A DNA stretch of 64,000 nucleotides from Adiantum capillus-veneris (lineage: Eukaryota > Streptophyta > Polypodiopsida > Polypodiales > Pteridaceae). The DNA lies in NCBI GenBank assembly GCA_014529385.2, contig CM043953.1, positions 72,111,872 to 72,175,871 on the forward strand, in the 5' to 3' direction. Shown one piece after another: positions 1 through 11,000 of the stretch. The stretch's first letter is position 1, and the number at the start of each line of letters is the position of its first letter. The notes beneath the pieces were generated by a model that saw only the letters and a program-made list of their open reading frames with translations, searched no databases and was not told where the DNA came from. Both the position numbers and the translations under genes were made by a program.

Positions 1-32
1 AACTACTTATATGTACTTGTCAACTTTTACAG

Positions 33-596
33 AGGTTGATTATCTTGGACGTCAATGGATTGCTGCTGATGCGGGTGCCTCTCGGTGACAGAGGACCCTT
101 TGATGATTTGCAAACGTTTCGGATGGGAACTTGTCGAGTCGTGGTTCGTCCAGGAACCAAGGAGTTTATTGAGTTTCTTCTTCCGCGCTTCAGAGTTGGC
201 ATATGGTCTTCAATGCAAAGGCAAAACTTATCGCCACTAGTTGCAATAGTTTGCAGTGTATGCCAAGCTCACACGTCAGATTTTGCCTTTTTGTATGATC
301 AAAGAAAATGCGTTACTGTTGAGGGCCACTACCACCCTAAAAAACCAGGATTACCTCTTTTGTACAAACCGTTTAGCCAAATCGGTGTACCCTTTGATGC
401 AACTAATACACTACTAATTGATGATACTCCCGAAAAGGGAGAACTAAATCCGCCGGGAACAACTATCTCACCACCTTCTTTCGAGGGGCATTCCTTCGAT
501 TTTTACCTTGAAGACATTCTGATTCCATACTTACAGAAATTGTATCTCAGTCCATTGTTCACGGACGAGTTTGTACTTTCTAATGAATTAAGATGA
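33..596 (+). CDS. FCP1-like HAD phosphatase domain protein, 3' terminal exon (5' part outside window)
   Basis: The reading frame enters from outside: a pyrimidine-rich stretch ending ttttacag at 25-32 looks like a 3' splice site, so this is a last exon and not a gene start. About 186 codons follow to TGA at 594-596. The HAD signatures of the FCP1/NLI-interacting phosphatase family are visible. Motif I is ILDVNG at residues 3-8. Motif II is GIWSSM at 55-60. The Asp-rich motif is LLIDDTPEKGELNPPG at 126-141. The family normally has DxDx(T/V) in motif I; here the second Asp is Asn (DVNG), so catalysis cannot be assumed. The expected role is dephosphorylating phospho-Ser/Thr, as RNA polymerase II CTD phosphatases do, but this plant DxN subgroup is of uncertain activity. 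It looks intact. Downstream is only simple-sequence DNA. Confidence 0.75.
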   Translation, partial: RLIILDVNGLLLMRVPLGDRGPFDDLQTFRMGTCRVVVRPGTKEFIEFLLPRFRVGIWSSMQRQNLSPLVAIVCSVCQAHTSDFAFLYDQRKCVTVEGHYHPKKPGLPLLYKPFSQIGVPFDATNTLLIDDTPEKGELNPPGTTISPPSFEGHSFDFYLEDILIPYLQKLYLSPLFTDEFVLSNELR

Positions 597-625
597 TTCT
601 TCTATCTGTCTTTGTCTTGTCTAAC

Positions 626-717
<92 letters not shown>
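626..717. repeat. (TA)n followed by (GA)n microsatellite
   Basis: An alternating TA tract at about 626-657 runs straight into an uninterrupted AG tract at about 660-717, just past the stop codon of the HAD gene. It probably lies in the 3' UTR or just beyond it. No retroposon tail sequence adjoins this copy, unlike most GA tracts at 3.3-8 kb. Confidence 0.95.
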
Positions 718-721
<4 letters not shown>

Positions 722-922
722 ACGTGGTAAACAAATGTATTTCAAGCACACTTTTTCACAGGGCACAATTGAAAAATGAGATCAATAAACTTCATTTCTT
801 GAAAGTCATTTGTATACACTTGGGTTTACAAGAATATCTGTTACATTGACACTACTTCAACCCGACCATCCAACTCTTTGCACAAAATATCTTTTCTCTT
901 CGCCGCATCACCTTACGGCCAG

Positions 923-1700
923 CTAAGAAAAAGGAAAAATCTGATAGTTCCTTGTCCATTGACTCTTCAATGATGTCATTTCGCAAATGCTGAAGACTGC
1001 ATTGCTCCTTATTGTAACCACCAATAGTAGGCCATTCTCTTTATCAATCACTTCCACATCCACAGTAGGATTATCTTCCAAACCTGCAGAAACTTGGTCC
1101 ATAGGAATGTACTTACCGTTTAGCATTTGTGATCGCATATACCAAAATGAGAGTAATAGTGATTGGCTTGCAATCATGTACTTGACAACTAGAGTATCAA
1201 GCGCGACCTCGCACCGTAAACCAATCTCTTCCTTTGCATACCATCCTTTGTCAAGAAGTTTGTCACAGGATGACTGCTGGAATGACTTGCACATGAACAT
1301 AGTTTTTGTAACTCTGATGTTGTAGCTATGAAACAGCTCTATGAAGAGTGCAACAGGACAAAAGTTTGCAATTCGAACCAGTTTGGTAGGAACAGAGCTA
1401 CGTAGAGACCTTTGTATATCCTTGTAGAGCTTACTTCGCATTGCCTCCACCATTGTTTCCTCGGGAACTGGCCAGTCCACAGTGTTCCAATCGGTCGGTA
1501 GAGGTAGTTTCACCAACATGCCATTCTTATTGCCTGAGCTGAGTTGGTAAAAGTGGTCATAAAAAAAGATTCCCTCATCAGCCAATCTTTTGCTGCTCCT
1601 CTCTGAATACTGTAGAGAACCAATATGGGCATGTACAACATGGAAGAGGCCTATTATGCACTCCACAGGCTCCCATTGCTCATAAGAAGAGGGATAAAAT
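923..1700 (-). CDS. Unrecognised protein, 3' exon
   Basis: An open frame of about 250 codons on the minus strand ends at 923-925. A 3' splice site, tatattgcag, precedes it: its AG is at 1702-1701, so the exon would begin at 1700. The composition looks like a real globular protein (for example LVRIANFCPVALFIELFH and DVEVIDKENGLLLVV), with no signal peptide, membrane segment or low complexity. I do not recognise the family. It probably joins the exon at 1880-2257 through an intron, but joining the two at the obvious splice sites does not keep one frame, so there may be another exon, another acceptor, or decay. A Tnp2 transposase lies on the same strand at 3.8-5.7 kb, so this could be a transposon-carried gene; I have no direct evidence for that. 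Confidence 0.45.
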
Positions 1701-1865
1701 CTGCAATATATATAAGAAGAGTTAAACTAAGAGTATCAATAAGTACAAATGAAAAATCTAATGTAATTGAGTTGTGAAGAGTAGACACATTACTCATAAC
1801 AAGCGGGAGAAACATTGCAAAATATATAAGAAAAGTTATAATGAGAGTATCAGTAAGTTCACATG
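1681..1865 (-). repeat. Local tandem duplication of an intron/exon boundary
   Basis: The segments at about 1681-1745 and 1790-1860 are diverged direct copies. On the minus strand each reads a run like TGATACTCT...CTTATATAT(A/T)TTGCA, then a short stretch ending in CTTATGAG or GTTATGAG. Only the copy nearest the downstream exon keeps the AG of the 3' splice site (gcag versus gcaa). Translated in one frame, the two units give parallel peptides with LIYIADFIPLLMSN and LIYFAMFLPLVMSN. Confidence 0.6.
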
Positions 1866-1879
1866 TCAAGAGTACTTAC

Positions 1880-2257
1880 AATTGCAACGTGGTTGATGTA
1901 TATTTGATACATTTCCACCGTTTGCTATCACCTCTGGATGGGTAAACACATGCTGAACAAGAACTTCCTTTACAGATCTTTTGCCGATCTCAACCTTGAA
2001 ATCCAACACCCTGGCCTTCCATGCTGAGCGGTAAACGTTGATACCACTAAACCTCTTGGGTCTTCTTGGTTGCATGAGGACCATGAACCTTTGTTTATCC
2101 TTTGTCCAACCCATTGGTTGTCTGCACTTATTGAAGCTGGTATTGTAATTGAGGATATGCTACTACTTGGCCTTCTAGGCAAAGTGCCGTTGTTGTTTGT
2201 TGGTGTGAGAGACAGTAAACACCTTGAGGCTCTTGGGCGAGAAGACGTGGATGCCAT
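1880..2257 (-). CDS. Unrecognised protein, upstream exon
   Basis: The minus-strand frame encoding GINVYRSAWKARVLDFKV and VLVQHVFTHPEVIANGGN runs to a strong 5' splice donor (caatt|GTAAGT; the intron begins at 1879). It pairs naturally with the exon starting at 1700 and looks like the 5' part of the same gene. The start codon is not clear: an ATG in this frame lies at 2114, and a longer frame begins at 2257 in another register. The family is not recognised. Confidence 0.4.
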
Positions 2258-2279
2258 AACTCTCAGAGAAAAGCTTTAG

Positions 2280-3349
2280 TGGAGGGAGGTTCACTTTGAA
2301 AGCATTCTAATGGAGGGAAAGTGTTTTAAAATTCCAATATCTTGTGCGGGCTTAATGGTCACCCTCCAGTACGTTAATGACCATGAGAGAATATCAGAAG
2401 TGGGACCACACACAAGCACCTAAAATCTCGGTAAAAGTAAGGAAATTACTATGCTACAATCCTAGTTTCGTGAAAGTTTTATGCTATTTTCCTATTTTTT
2501 GAGTTTTTCCAGGTACTTTTCTACATAACGTAGCCTTCATGCTCATTGGACGCGCTCTATTTTTCTCTCTCTTCATATGGCCCTCCAAATGACCTCCAAA
2601 ATTTCCTAATGCTTCATATATTTTCATTTGCAAAAATTTGTCACTCTTATGTAAGTCCCACTTAAATAATTATAAGCAACTATCTTTCACAATAGCTATT
2701 TTTCTCACCATCTATCTTTTTTATCTGAGGATCATGTGTAAATACAACCTACAAACATACCAGCACCCATATAACTGGAGGTCAAGAGCATGATTTTTTT
2801 CTCCTTCCAAGGTGGATGTTTAAGGTGGCTGCTGGTGCTTCCACTCTGGTTTCTCCGTGGAATGATGCCTCTCTTTATACCAATGGCTGTGCATATGTGC
2901 TTCTCATGCTATGCTCCACCACCATCGAGTAGCTTTGGGAAGGGCTTGACACATGCACAGATCTCTCGACACCATGTCAAAACTAGGGCTTCTACCTCAA
3001 CCTGTGAATAGAGCGTATTTCGACATGATTTAAGTCGTCTTCACATTGCTTGATGATGTGGTAGAGAGCTTCAACATGACCTACTGTGGCAACCATAGGG
3101 TACGACATTGTTGGGGTGGTTGTCCACCATACGTGTGGGCAATGTAGAGAGATAATAATGTTTAGGGCTTAAATTAAACACCAAATTCAATTCTTGCACG
3201 TCTATTTTTCATGGCTTGTGTTTTTTAATTCTAAATAATTACCACAAGAAATAATGACATATATATCTCTTCTTTGTCCACTTTTCATAGCTTCAAATCT
3301 TTTCTAATTTTAGGTGAGCACAGATCTCTCCCTCTGTTTGTCTCTCGAA

Positions 3350-3350
<1 letters not shown>
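2280..3350. other. Intergenic DNA, no gene seen
   Basis: AT-rich sequence without a convincing frame. The short plus-strand frame at 2790-3011 has no homology I can see. No RNA gene or repeat unit is apparent. Confidence 0.5.
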
Positions 3351-3352
<2 letters not shown>

Positions 3353-3426
<74 letters not shown>

Positions 3427-3480
3427 ATGAAATGAAATGTTATATTAACGTCTTCAAAAGGCCATAATGACCTATGAGAC

Positions 3481-3549
<69 letters not shown>

Positions 3550-3550
3550 A
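3353..3550 (-). repeat. Retroposon 3' end with (TC)n tail, plus a second GA tract
   Basis: Read on the minus strand, 3483-3421 is the conserved unit ending GAAGACGTTAATATAACATT followed by TTCATTTCA. It runs directly into a (TC)n tail at 3420-3353. A second GA tract at 3483-3540, continuing as G-rich DNA to 3560, abuts the other side. The same unit recurs at 5.7-7.9 kb, always with the tail next to the TTTCATTTC end, except for the copy at 6773. Confidence 0.75.
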
Positions 3551-3836
3551 GGGGGGGGGGGAGAGGGAATGGTGCTATATTACAATCAAAAGGCTCATGT
3601 GACACCAAAGCAATAAGTATGGATACTCAATTTTATGCTTCAAGAAAGGGCTCCCCATTATAACCATAACACATGAAATACAAGTCACGAAAACATGAAA
3701 TACAAGTCAGGAAAACCGTGGGCCGCTTTCACCAAAATGAGTATCCACTTGCTATCTACAAAATCACCCGATGAACTGAGGTTTCTAAAGTGACAAAGTC
3801 TTTAAAGGTTGAAAAAGTGAGCACTCCAATGAGTTA

Positions 3837-5685
3837 CCCTATGAGGAATTTCTTATTCCTCTCTTAAAACAAGTAGGCATGACATTTGCATCATTGGCAT
3901 TTTGAATTGGAGACCATTCATGAAGCACCTCCAAACATGTTTCCAAATCCTGCCACTTGTTTTCTCCTTGAACATTCCAATAATCCGTGGTTGGATCTCT
4001 CCTCAAAAACCCTAGCTCGACTGCTTTTTGTTCTGTATTTATATTGAACACGACAGCAACCTTGAAAGACGGAGTAGACATGGAGAAGCTGGTTACAACC
4101 AATACTACATCTCCTATTTCCACCCATGGCCGTGCACATCCAACCTTGCCAGGTTGTAGAAACCAAGTTCGAAAAATGGTGTCGCTCATTTCATATATCA
4201 CCTTGTTCTGGGTATTGCGCAAGGGTAGAAAGAAGCACTTGTGTAGTATGGCGTATGTTGGTAAAAGACACTTCTTTTTGCGAGAAAAATCCACATCACT
4301 GATCACTCTCATCCCAGTGACCTTATCAAGTTGAAGAGCATCTATTCCATTGCCTCCATTTATAAAGTCCCCAATCAAGAACAACTCAATGCCTCTGTTA
4401 TGCTCATGTGACAAGAAACCCGTGATCTTGCATACACCCCTTGCTTTATTTTGATGTCCTAAATTAGTATTTCTGCCTAAAGTGATCACCACATTGTCTT
4501 TTGCTTCGTATCGCTCGCCACATATGTATACTTTTGAGTAGGAGAATCCCTCTAGATGAATATATTGTTGGCCCCAATAAATCTTCAAAGAAATGATCTC
4601 CCAACCTTCAAGAGCCCTTTTTGTTGCTTTCAAACCATGTAGAGCGATTCCCTTTCTCTGAATCGCAATGACATGGGCCAAGCCTTTGAGCATTCTTGTA
4701 CAACTATGTTGCTTGACCTTCAGAGGATGCAATTGCTAAGCACAACAGATGCCATCTTTCACAAGTTCCTAGTTCCATGCTAGCCTTTGAAAAACCTTGC
4801 GGCAATAAAAGAGTTTCATGTATGCATGAGAGTATCCTCTGTAAAGGTGACAATCCATCCTGCTCAATCTCCAATTGTTGCAAGGTTCGTGAAAAAAGCA
4901 CTCGAGTGTGATAATGAGTGTACGTTAACTCATTGAACCTATTATTGGTTGGAATCTCTACAATTCCCAACACGTTTCTCTTAAACTGGTAGCACCAAAG
5001 TCCATCATGGCTACTGTGGCGTATTATGTCATCAAACAACTCTCCAGAACCTATATACAAAGATTGACGTTATTTTAGGTCTCCATGTTATATAAGGAGT
5101 GCTTATTATATTTGTGGTGAATAGAAACATACACACCTGCCACGTGCTCTAGAGGAGAAACAGTTTCTCCTCCCTCTTCATCCATAATAATTCTCCATGC
5201 TGAAAGTATTTTTCGGGTAGCATTGATGGTATCCAAAGTCCAACCATGAGTACGTGTGTAGCTGTAGAAGATATGAGCTACGTCAACCAAAATCATTCCC
5301 ACATCTCTCAATGTCTTCTCAATGTCTGGAACATTATTTAAAATGTGTGGTAAACACCATTGAATAAACTTTTGATGCTCTTCTGCAATAAAATTTCCGT
5401 GGTGTCTAGTAGCATGCAACGGCCATCGTCCACTTCTGCGAAGTGTTCGGGAATTCCAGCAGTAACTTCATATATTGCATGAGTGATGGATGTTTTCATG
5501 CCATTGCTAGCCTTTAAAAATAGTTGTTTAGTATACTTCTTGAAAATGTTCAGTGCAAGAATGTGCATCACATCATACACAAGATCCAAACTAATATCAA
5601 AGCCATAGAGATGGTACAACCTCCAGAGTGGTGATTCTCCTGTTAGCCCTGCATTGGATAGAGTAGCGTTATACTCCTCCTTTGT
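3837..5685 (-). pseudogene. Tnp2-type (CACTA/EnSpm) transposase, decayed, 5'-truncated
   Basis: Minus-strand pieces at 5680-5338, 5419-5075, 5060-4704 and 4732-3839 read in order as one transposase. The first has GLTGESPLWRLYHLYGFD and VYDVMHILALNIFKKY, which match the tnp2 family pattern of G-x-S-P-L followed by D-x-MH and L-N/G-x-x-K. The next carries the block GELFDDIIRHSSHD...WCYQFKR, which recurs at 22.2 kb. The last has a Y-x-x-x-D-N-V-V-x block and a PWVEIGDVV block, both shared with the copy at 20.9-21.9 kb. A credible splice donor (GGCAG|GTGTGT near 5138) and acceptor (tatatag|GTTCTGG near 5052) remain. The frame breaks near 4720. A retroposon tail with (TC)n at about 5690 cuts off the catalytic N-terminal part. 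It cannot be functional. Confidence 0.75.
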
Positions 5686-5688
5686 TTG

Positions 5689-5719
5689 TTTTTGTCTTGA
5701 AAGACGCTAATATATCATT

Positions 5720-5771
<52 letters not shown>

Positions 5772-5935
5772 ATCTCCCATTGTATGAGTGATCACACAGA
5801 TCCCATAAAATACTAGCTAGTAGCACTCCCAAATTCATTTTTTAGCATCTCTTTTTGTACCGAGACATCGTATTAGTTTGTGTCCGTTTGGTCTCATAGG
5901 TCATTTTGGCCACTTGAAGACGCTAATATATCATT

Positions 5936-6017
<82 letters not shown>
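5689..6017 (+). repeat. Two retroposon 3' ends (plus strand), each with a (TC)n tail
   Basis: The first partial copy, at 5690-5730, reads CTTGAAAGACGCTAATATAT then CATTTCA and runs into (TC)n at 5724-5767. The second, at 5881-5937, includes GGTCTCATAGGTCATTTTGG and the same end, running into (TC)n at 5938-6017. The orientation is opposite to the copies at 3.4 and 7.5-7.9 kb. Confidence 0.75.
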
Positions 6018-6018
<1 letters not shown>

Positions 6019-6156
6019 GTTGCCACATGTGACCAACACTACCATAAGACTTCCTGCCACCCAAGTAGAATTGACTGCACCATGATTTAGATACATATAG
6101 TTTGCATATTGTTGTAAGGGTGGAGCCATGAGATCCATCACCATCCAATAGTATGG

Positions 6157-6159
<3 letters not shown>

Positions 6160-6236
<77 letters not shown>
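6160..6236. repeat. (TC)n microsatellite
   Basis: Perfect TC tract of about 75 bp. The preceding sequence (gtatggcgctcgc) is not the retroposon end, so this tract has a separate origin or its source copy has been lost. Confidence 0.95.
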
Positions 6237-6238
<2 letters not shown>

Positions 6239-6239
6239 T

Positions 6240-6770
6240 TACCAGGCTTAGGGTGGGTCGACAAACTTGCCTCTATGCGCAGGAGATCAGAGCACCGGAC
6301 TTCGCGCACCTTCGATCGCGCACGCTGATTTTAAAACGCCACGCTAAAGCTGCAACCCGACCCTAATAGTCACTAAATTATTGAGTTTTTAAAACTCTTC
6401 AAAAGCTCAAAAGCAGCGAGCTACGCCAGTATAAGCGATACCCGTTTTTAAAAATCTTCAAAAACAAAGCAGTAGCGCCCGGCGCTATTGCTAAAGATAG
6501 AAACGCAATCTCGTTTTGGCAGGTCCCCCACTCCCCTCGTGCGTAATGATCACATGGACGTTCAATTAGATTTGCACAGGGCTCAAAAAAATCTCACTCT
6601 CAACTGGCCGCCCTGGCGAACTGCAGCTCCAATTAGCTGGTCTTCTCGCGAGCGCAACCTCTGCATATACGTTGTCATCCTGCAGTGGCCATCGACAAGC
6701 AGCGCAGTGGCCATTGATCACGGGTACACGCCATGTTCGTTTTTTTTGTGCGCAGCCAGCTAACGTCAAC
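6240..6770. other. Sequence upstream of the lipid transfer protein copy, no gene seen
   Basis: No convincing frame. A short direct repeat, gtttttaaaa...cttcaaaa, occurs near 6388 and 6442, each followed by an AAAGCAG-like string. It may contain the old promoter of the LTP gene, but I see no clear TATA box. Confidence 0.4.
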
Positions 6771-6772
6771 AC

Positions 6773-6816
6773 GTGAAATGAAATGTTATATTAACGTCTT
6801 CAAAAGGCCATAGTGA

Positions 6817-6885
<69 letters not shown>

Positions 6886-6926
6886 CATTCGTGTGTGTGT
6901 GTGTGTGTGTATGTGTGTGTGTGTGT
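6773..6926 (-). repeat. Retroposon end fragment with (GA)n and (GT)n tracts
   Basis: The unit at 6773-6821 is the same ATTTCATTTCAC-ended sequence, but here the GA tract (6822-6881) is on its 5' side and the unit ends in unrelated DNA. A (GT)n tract follows at about 6889-6926. Both tracts lie in the 5' leader of the lipid transfer protein copy that starts at 6961. Confidence 0.7.
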
Positions 6927-6960
6927 TAGAGAGAGAGGGGAGTGGAGAGCCTCAGCGAGG

Positions 6961-7310
6961 ATGGCAAGGTGTTGGATGGTAGTTGGGGTGTTCCTAGCAG
7001 GGTTGCTGATGATAATAGGGAATAGGGACCAGGTGGAGGGAGCCGTTGATTGTAACCAAGTAACGTTGGCTGCTTGGGCTACGTCAAGTTCAAAGGTGCT
7101 GCCCCTTCTCGCACTTCTGTGTGTTGTACGGGAGTGAAGAAAATTGACGCCATGGCCACCACGCAGCCCATCCGTCGAGAAATCTGCACCTGTGTTCAAA
7201 AGATAGCTGCAACCATCAAGCCCGACCCGAATGCTGTCGGCAAGCTCGCTTCCATCTGTGGTGCCAAGCATGCCTTCAACTTGTCTCAGAAGTGCTCCCA
7301 GGTTCCTTGA
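6961..7310 (+). pseudogene. Non-specific lipid transfer protein (nsLTP type 1), frameshifted
   Basis: The ATG at 6961 opens a secretion signal (MARCWMVVGVFLAGLLMIIG) followed by AVDCNQVTL. The rest of the protein is in another frame: CLGYVKFKG from 7071, then SVCC, ICTC, SICG and QKCSQVP, ending at TGA 7308-7310. Across the two frames all eight cysteines of the nsLTP motif (C, C, CC, CxC, C, C) are present. The spacing between the first two cysteines is about six residues instead of the usual nine, so the break near 7068 looks like a deletion of about ten bases. Family members are secreted 9-kDa proteins that carry lipids to cuticle or cell wall. A sequencing error cannot be excluded. Confidence 0.8.
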
Positions 7311-7432
7311 GCTATCATTCTGCTGGGCTTGTCTCATACTATAAATAGTGGATTTCGCCTAGCTTGTGTTTCTCGGCTGGATCCCTTTGATGTCATGAGA
7401 CTTATGGTTGCTTACTAATCTACTTTGTCTCC

Positions 7433-7434
<2 letters not shown>

Positions 7435-7527
<93 letters not shown>

Positions 7528-7737
7528 GAAATGAAAGGATATATTGACGTTTTCAACAGGGGATAGAGAGAGAGAGAGAAATGAAATGAAATGAAATGTT
7601 ATATTAACGTCTTCAAAAGGCCATAATAACCTATGAGACCCCAAAGTTACAAAGTGGTGGGTCTGATACAGAGTCAGAGTAACAAAATAACCTAACAATA
7701 GTACAAAACAAAGATATATACTATGGGGTCCTAATCC

Positions 7738-7790
<53 letters not shown>

Positions 7791-7890
7791 AAATGAAATG
7801 AAATGTTATATTAACGTCTTCAAAAGCCCAAAGTGACCTATGAGACCAGAGCGTTACAATGTGGTGGATCCGATACAAAGTCAAAGTAAC

Positions 7891-7962
<72 letters not shown>
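7435..7962 (-). repeat. Array of three retroposon 3' ends with (TC)n tails
   Basis: On the minus strand three related units lie head to tail. They span about 7893-7788 (tail 7787-7739), 7735-7580 (short tail 7579-7564) and 7566-7523 (long tail 7522-7435). A further GA tract at 7894-7962 flanks the array. The longest copy can be followed some 150 bp upstream of its tail: TTTGTTACT...TGTATC(A/G)GA(T/C)CCACCAC(A/T)TTGTAAC...GTCTCATAGGT. The units differ by substitutions, so they are separate insertions or old duplications. Confidence 0.8.
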
Positions 7963-7966
<4 letters not shown>

Positions 7967-8031
7967 TAGTTCTTTCAATTGTGCTTAATTGATAATTTTC
8001 TCTTACAAATCTCGTTCTCTTTCATCAAAAC

Positions 8032-11000
8032 ATGGAGAAGGAGTGCTAATTAGAAGGAATTACTCGCTGGAATGCAAGGGAAGTTACTCAATTTGTTAAT
8101 GGCTACTTAGGTTCGGATCAATACACAGGCATTATACTCAAGAGTAACATCAACGGAAGCAGTCTTCTATATATGTCTGTGCATTCATGGGAAGCTTTGG
8201 GAGTGGACATACCCGGACACCGAGTTGCATTGTATAGTTGGGCACAAGAGAAAATGTCGACCTCGAAGATTTCCTTATCGCAAGAGAAGCATGGCCATGA
8301 TAATGACAAGGTGTCCTCTTCAATATTAAATTTGCAATATGAACAAGCTCTTATCCAAAGCAAGCCACCAACCAAGCAACAAGTGCCTCTCTCTCAGCCT
8401 CCCCCACCAATTTTGATCCCAAAGAATGCTCAAGAGAAGTCCTTTCTTAGAAAGAATTATAGTTGGGAACACAACAGATATAACAAAAATTTAGAGAATA
8501 TCCGAAAATGGGCTGAGAATGGTATGGGTATATTCACTATAGAAAAGTTCATAAATGCTGACCTAAGTAAAGTCAAGGAGATGAGAGAACAGATCGAAGA
8601 CTTTATACGGCGCAAAAGGAAGACATTGATATCTTTTGGAGGCACTGGGGACAAAGATGGTGAGTACATGTCAGAGAAAGTGATCTTTCAAAAGCTAAAT
8701 TAGCACATACGCTATTTGCGATTAAAAGCTATGTCATTCTCTGGTGAAAAGAGCAGGGGCTATCGTTCTCTAATCATTGATTTGGAGGACAAAGAAAATC
8801 AAACTCAAGATAGATTAGATAGTATGGAAGCACCAAGAAGCCTTGTGGATAATCAAAAGGGATACCAACGGAGTGTGAGCCCTCCTAAAAGTGTCACAAC
8901 CATGGATGATGAGTGTTATGTTCCTGTAGGATCTCACGAGTTGGTCTCCATCATGGGCTCATCTCAAATCCTCTCACATGAGAACATCAGTTGTAAATAT
9001 GGCTTGTTTCCTCAAGGTGTGCAACAACAATATGTCTTTATTCCTTTCTTAGATGGAGATACCAAGGAGATTGCCATTGGTTTTCAAAGTCTTGCGATGG
9101 AAATACCTATGCAAAGTGGAAGGTGGAAATAGAATCTATCAACCAAGATGCACATGGATGTTATATCCCTGGAAGCGTTATGCAGGTGTCATGTTTGCAT
9201 GTTGTAAGTATCTCTTTTGAATGTGATATCCAATGTACAATTGTTTCAAAAAATGAGAGCTTTAAACTGACAAAAAATGCCTTGTGTTTAGGGACAAGTC
9301 ATAGAAGTTCCTATTGTGTATTTAAAAATGCTTGAAAGTAAATCCTCCTTGGAATTACTTGTAAGTCTCACCTTTTCTTTGGATTTGAATTTCAATTAAG
9401 TTCTCTTTTTTGGGACTATTAATAAGGTAGTTTCAGCCTTCCAAGGAGGACAACCCTTCCTTCTCTTCACAACAACGCTCAAGTGTGCACTCAACCACCG
9501 GCGAAGGTGCGAAGGAGTGCTATGAAGCACCAATAGAGGTACTTGGTTCTTCTCAGTTTTATTTTAATTTTGCTTACATAGACCTAAGTTCCTAAAGACC
9601 ACATTTTTACATTTCAAGGCTAGTAACACTCCAAACGGGTCATCCACATACATGCAATCGAGCAACATATCTCCTGAGTATAAGTTGGGACATCCACAAA
9701 AAACTAAGGAGGTCAATGTGTAGCCTTTATTTTGTTTATACTTTGATTTTAATTTAGCAATCTTGTTCCCTCTACAATTTCTTTTTTCCACTCCCCTAGG
9801 TTACAGTGCTACCTATCAATGGATCTTTCACAAAATTCCAATTACCATCCTCTTGTGGCAAGAATGATTCTTGGCATGACAACGTTATTGATCAGGTTTG
9901 CTTAGTAGAGTTGTAAGGTTTTGTACATTGAGATTTTGTAGCAAATTTTAAAGTATTCAAGAAATTGTTTGGAATATTTATCTACTTTGTATATTTGTGT
10001 TTATAGAATTTTGGGAATGACTCTCCTCTAACTGCAAATTTACCTATTGACTTGGATCATTCAAATGAAGAAGTAAGAGAGGTAAATTGTGATCTTTTCC
10101 AAAAATCCCAATTACATGCGATTCCTCAAATTGGCTATGTTTAATGATGTTGGTGTGTAGTCAACATGGAAGATGTTTGATATGGTGGAAACAAGTGAAG
10201 ACCATGACATTTCAATCATCAAGAATTTTGTAAGGAATTCTTTGTATTATTGATTACATCATGGGTTGAGACCTACTTGTTTGCTTATAGATGATACTTA
10301 ATATAGGTGTTTAACCATGCATTGGTAGACCTTGATGACAAAGGTGATATGGAGATATCTGAAGGGGTAAACTTCTTTGGTTTTTCCTCTTATTGAGCTA
10401 AATCTTGTGACTTGCATGTTAATATCAATTTTATTTTAGAATGATGATGCTACACCACCCATTAACATATCAAAAAAGAATCCAAAGGTCATGTGCTTAA
10501 ATGAGCTCGTGGTAAGTGTCTTAAATTCAAAGTGTGAAGATTTTTTTAATCTATTAATGGTGTTTGAATGATATCTATATGTTCGCTTATAGTGTGGAAA
10601 CAAAGATAAAGGAAATATACCCTCAAAGAAAAAGGTCAGAGACTGGTGATTTGATGTCATTAAAGGACGTCTCCCTTGAAAGGGATCAAGAAAATCTTGT
10701 TTTTGCAAGCTTTGAAGGATCTCACAAACAAGAAATCATCTAGCAATGCCGCCGTCATTTCAAGGGCCTGCTCATTGTCAACTCTTTGGTAGAGACTTTA
10801 AATCTCTATTTTGTAATGATTTTGAGATGGAATGGTCTTTGCAGCGTGAAGCAAGAGAAAATGGAAAAGCTAAAAGAGTTTCCAAAGTTCCTGCTAGATA
10901 CAAAGAGAACACCTCTACCCTAGTACAAGCCCTTTTCTTGGTATACTGATCTAATCAAGCATTTTGAGGGTTGTGAAATTTTTTATTTATTGCAGGTTTG

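Noticed and set aside
3353-7962. Long Leu-Ser or Arg-Glu repeat ORFs over the GA/TC tracts
   Set aside because: They are translations of dinucleotide repeats in all frames, not genes.
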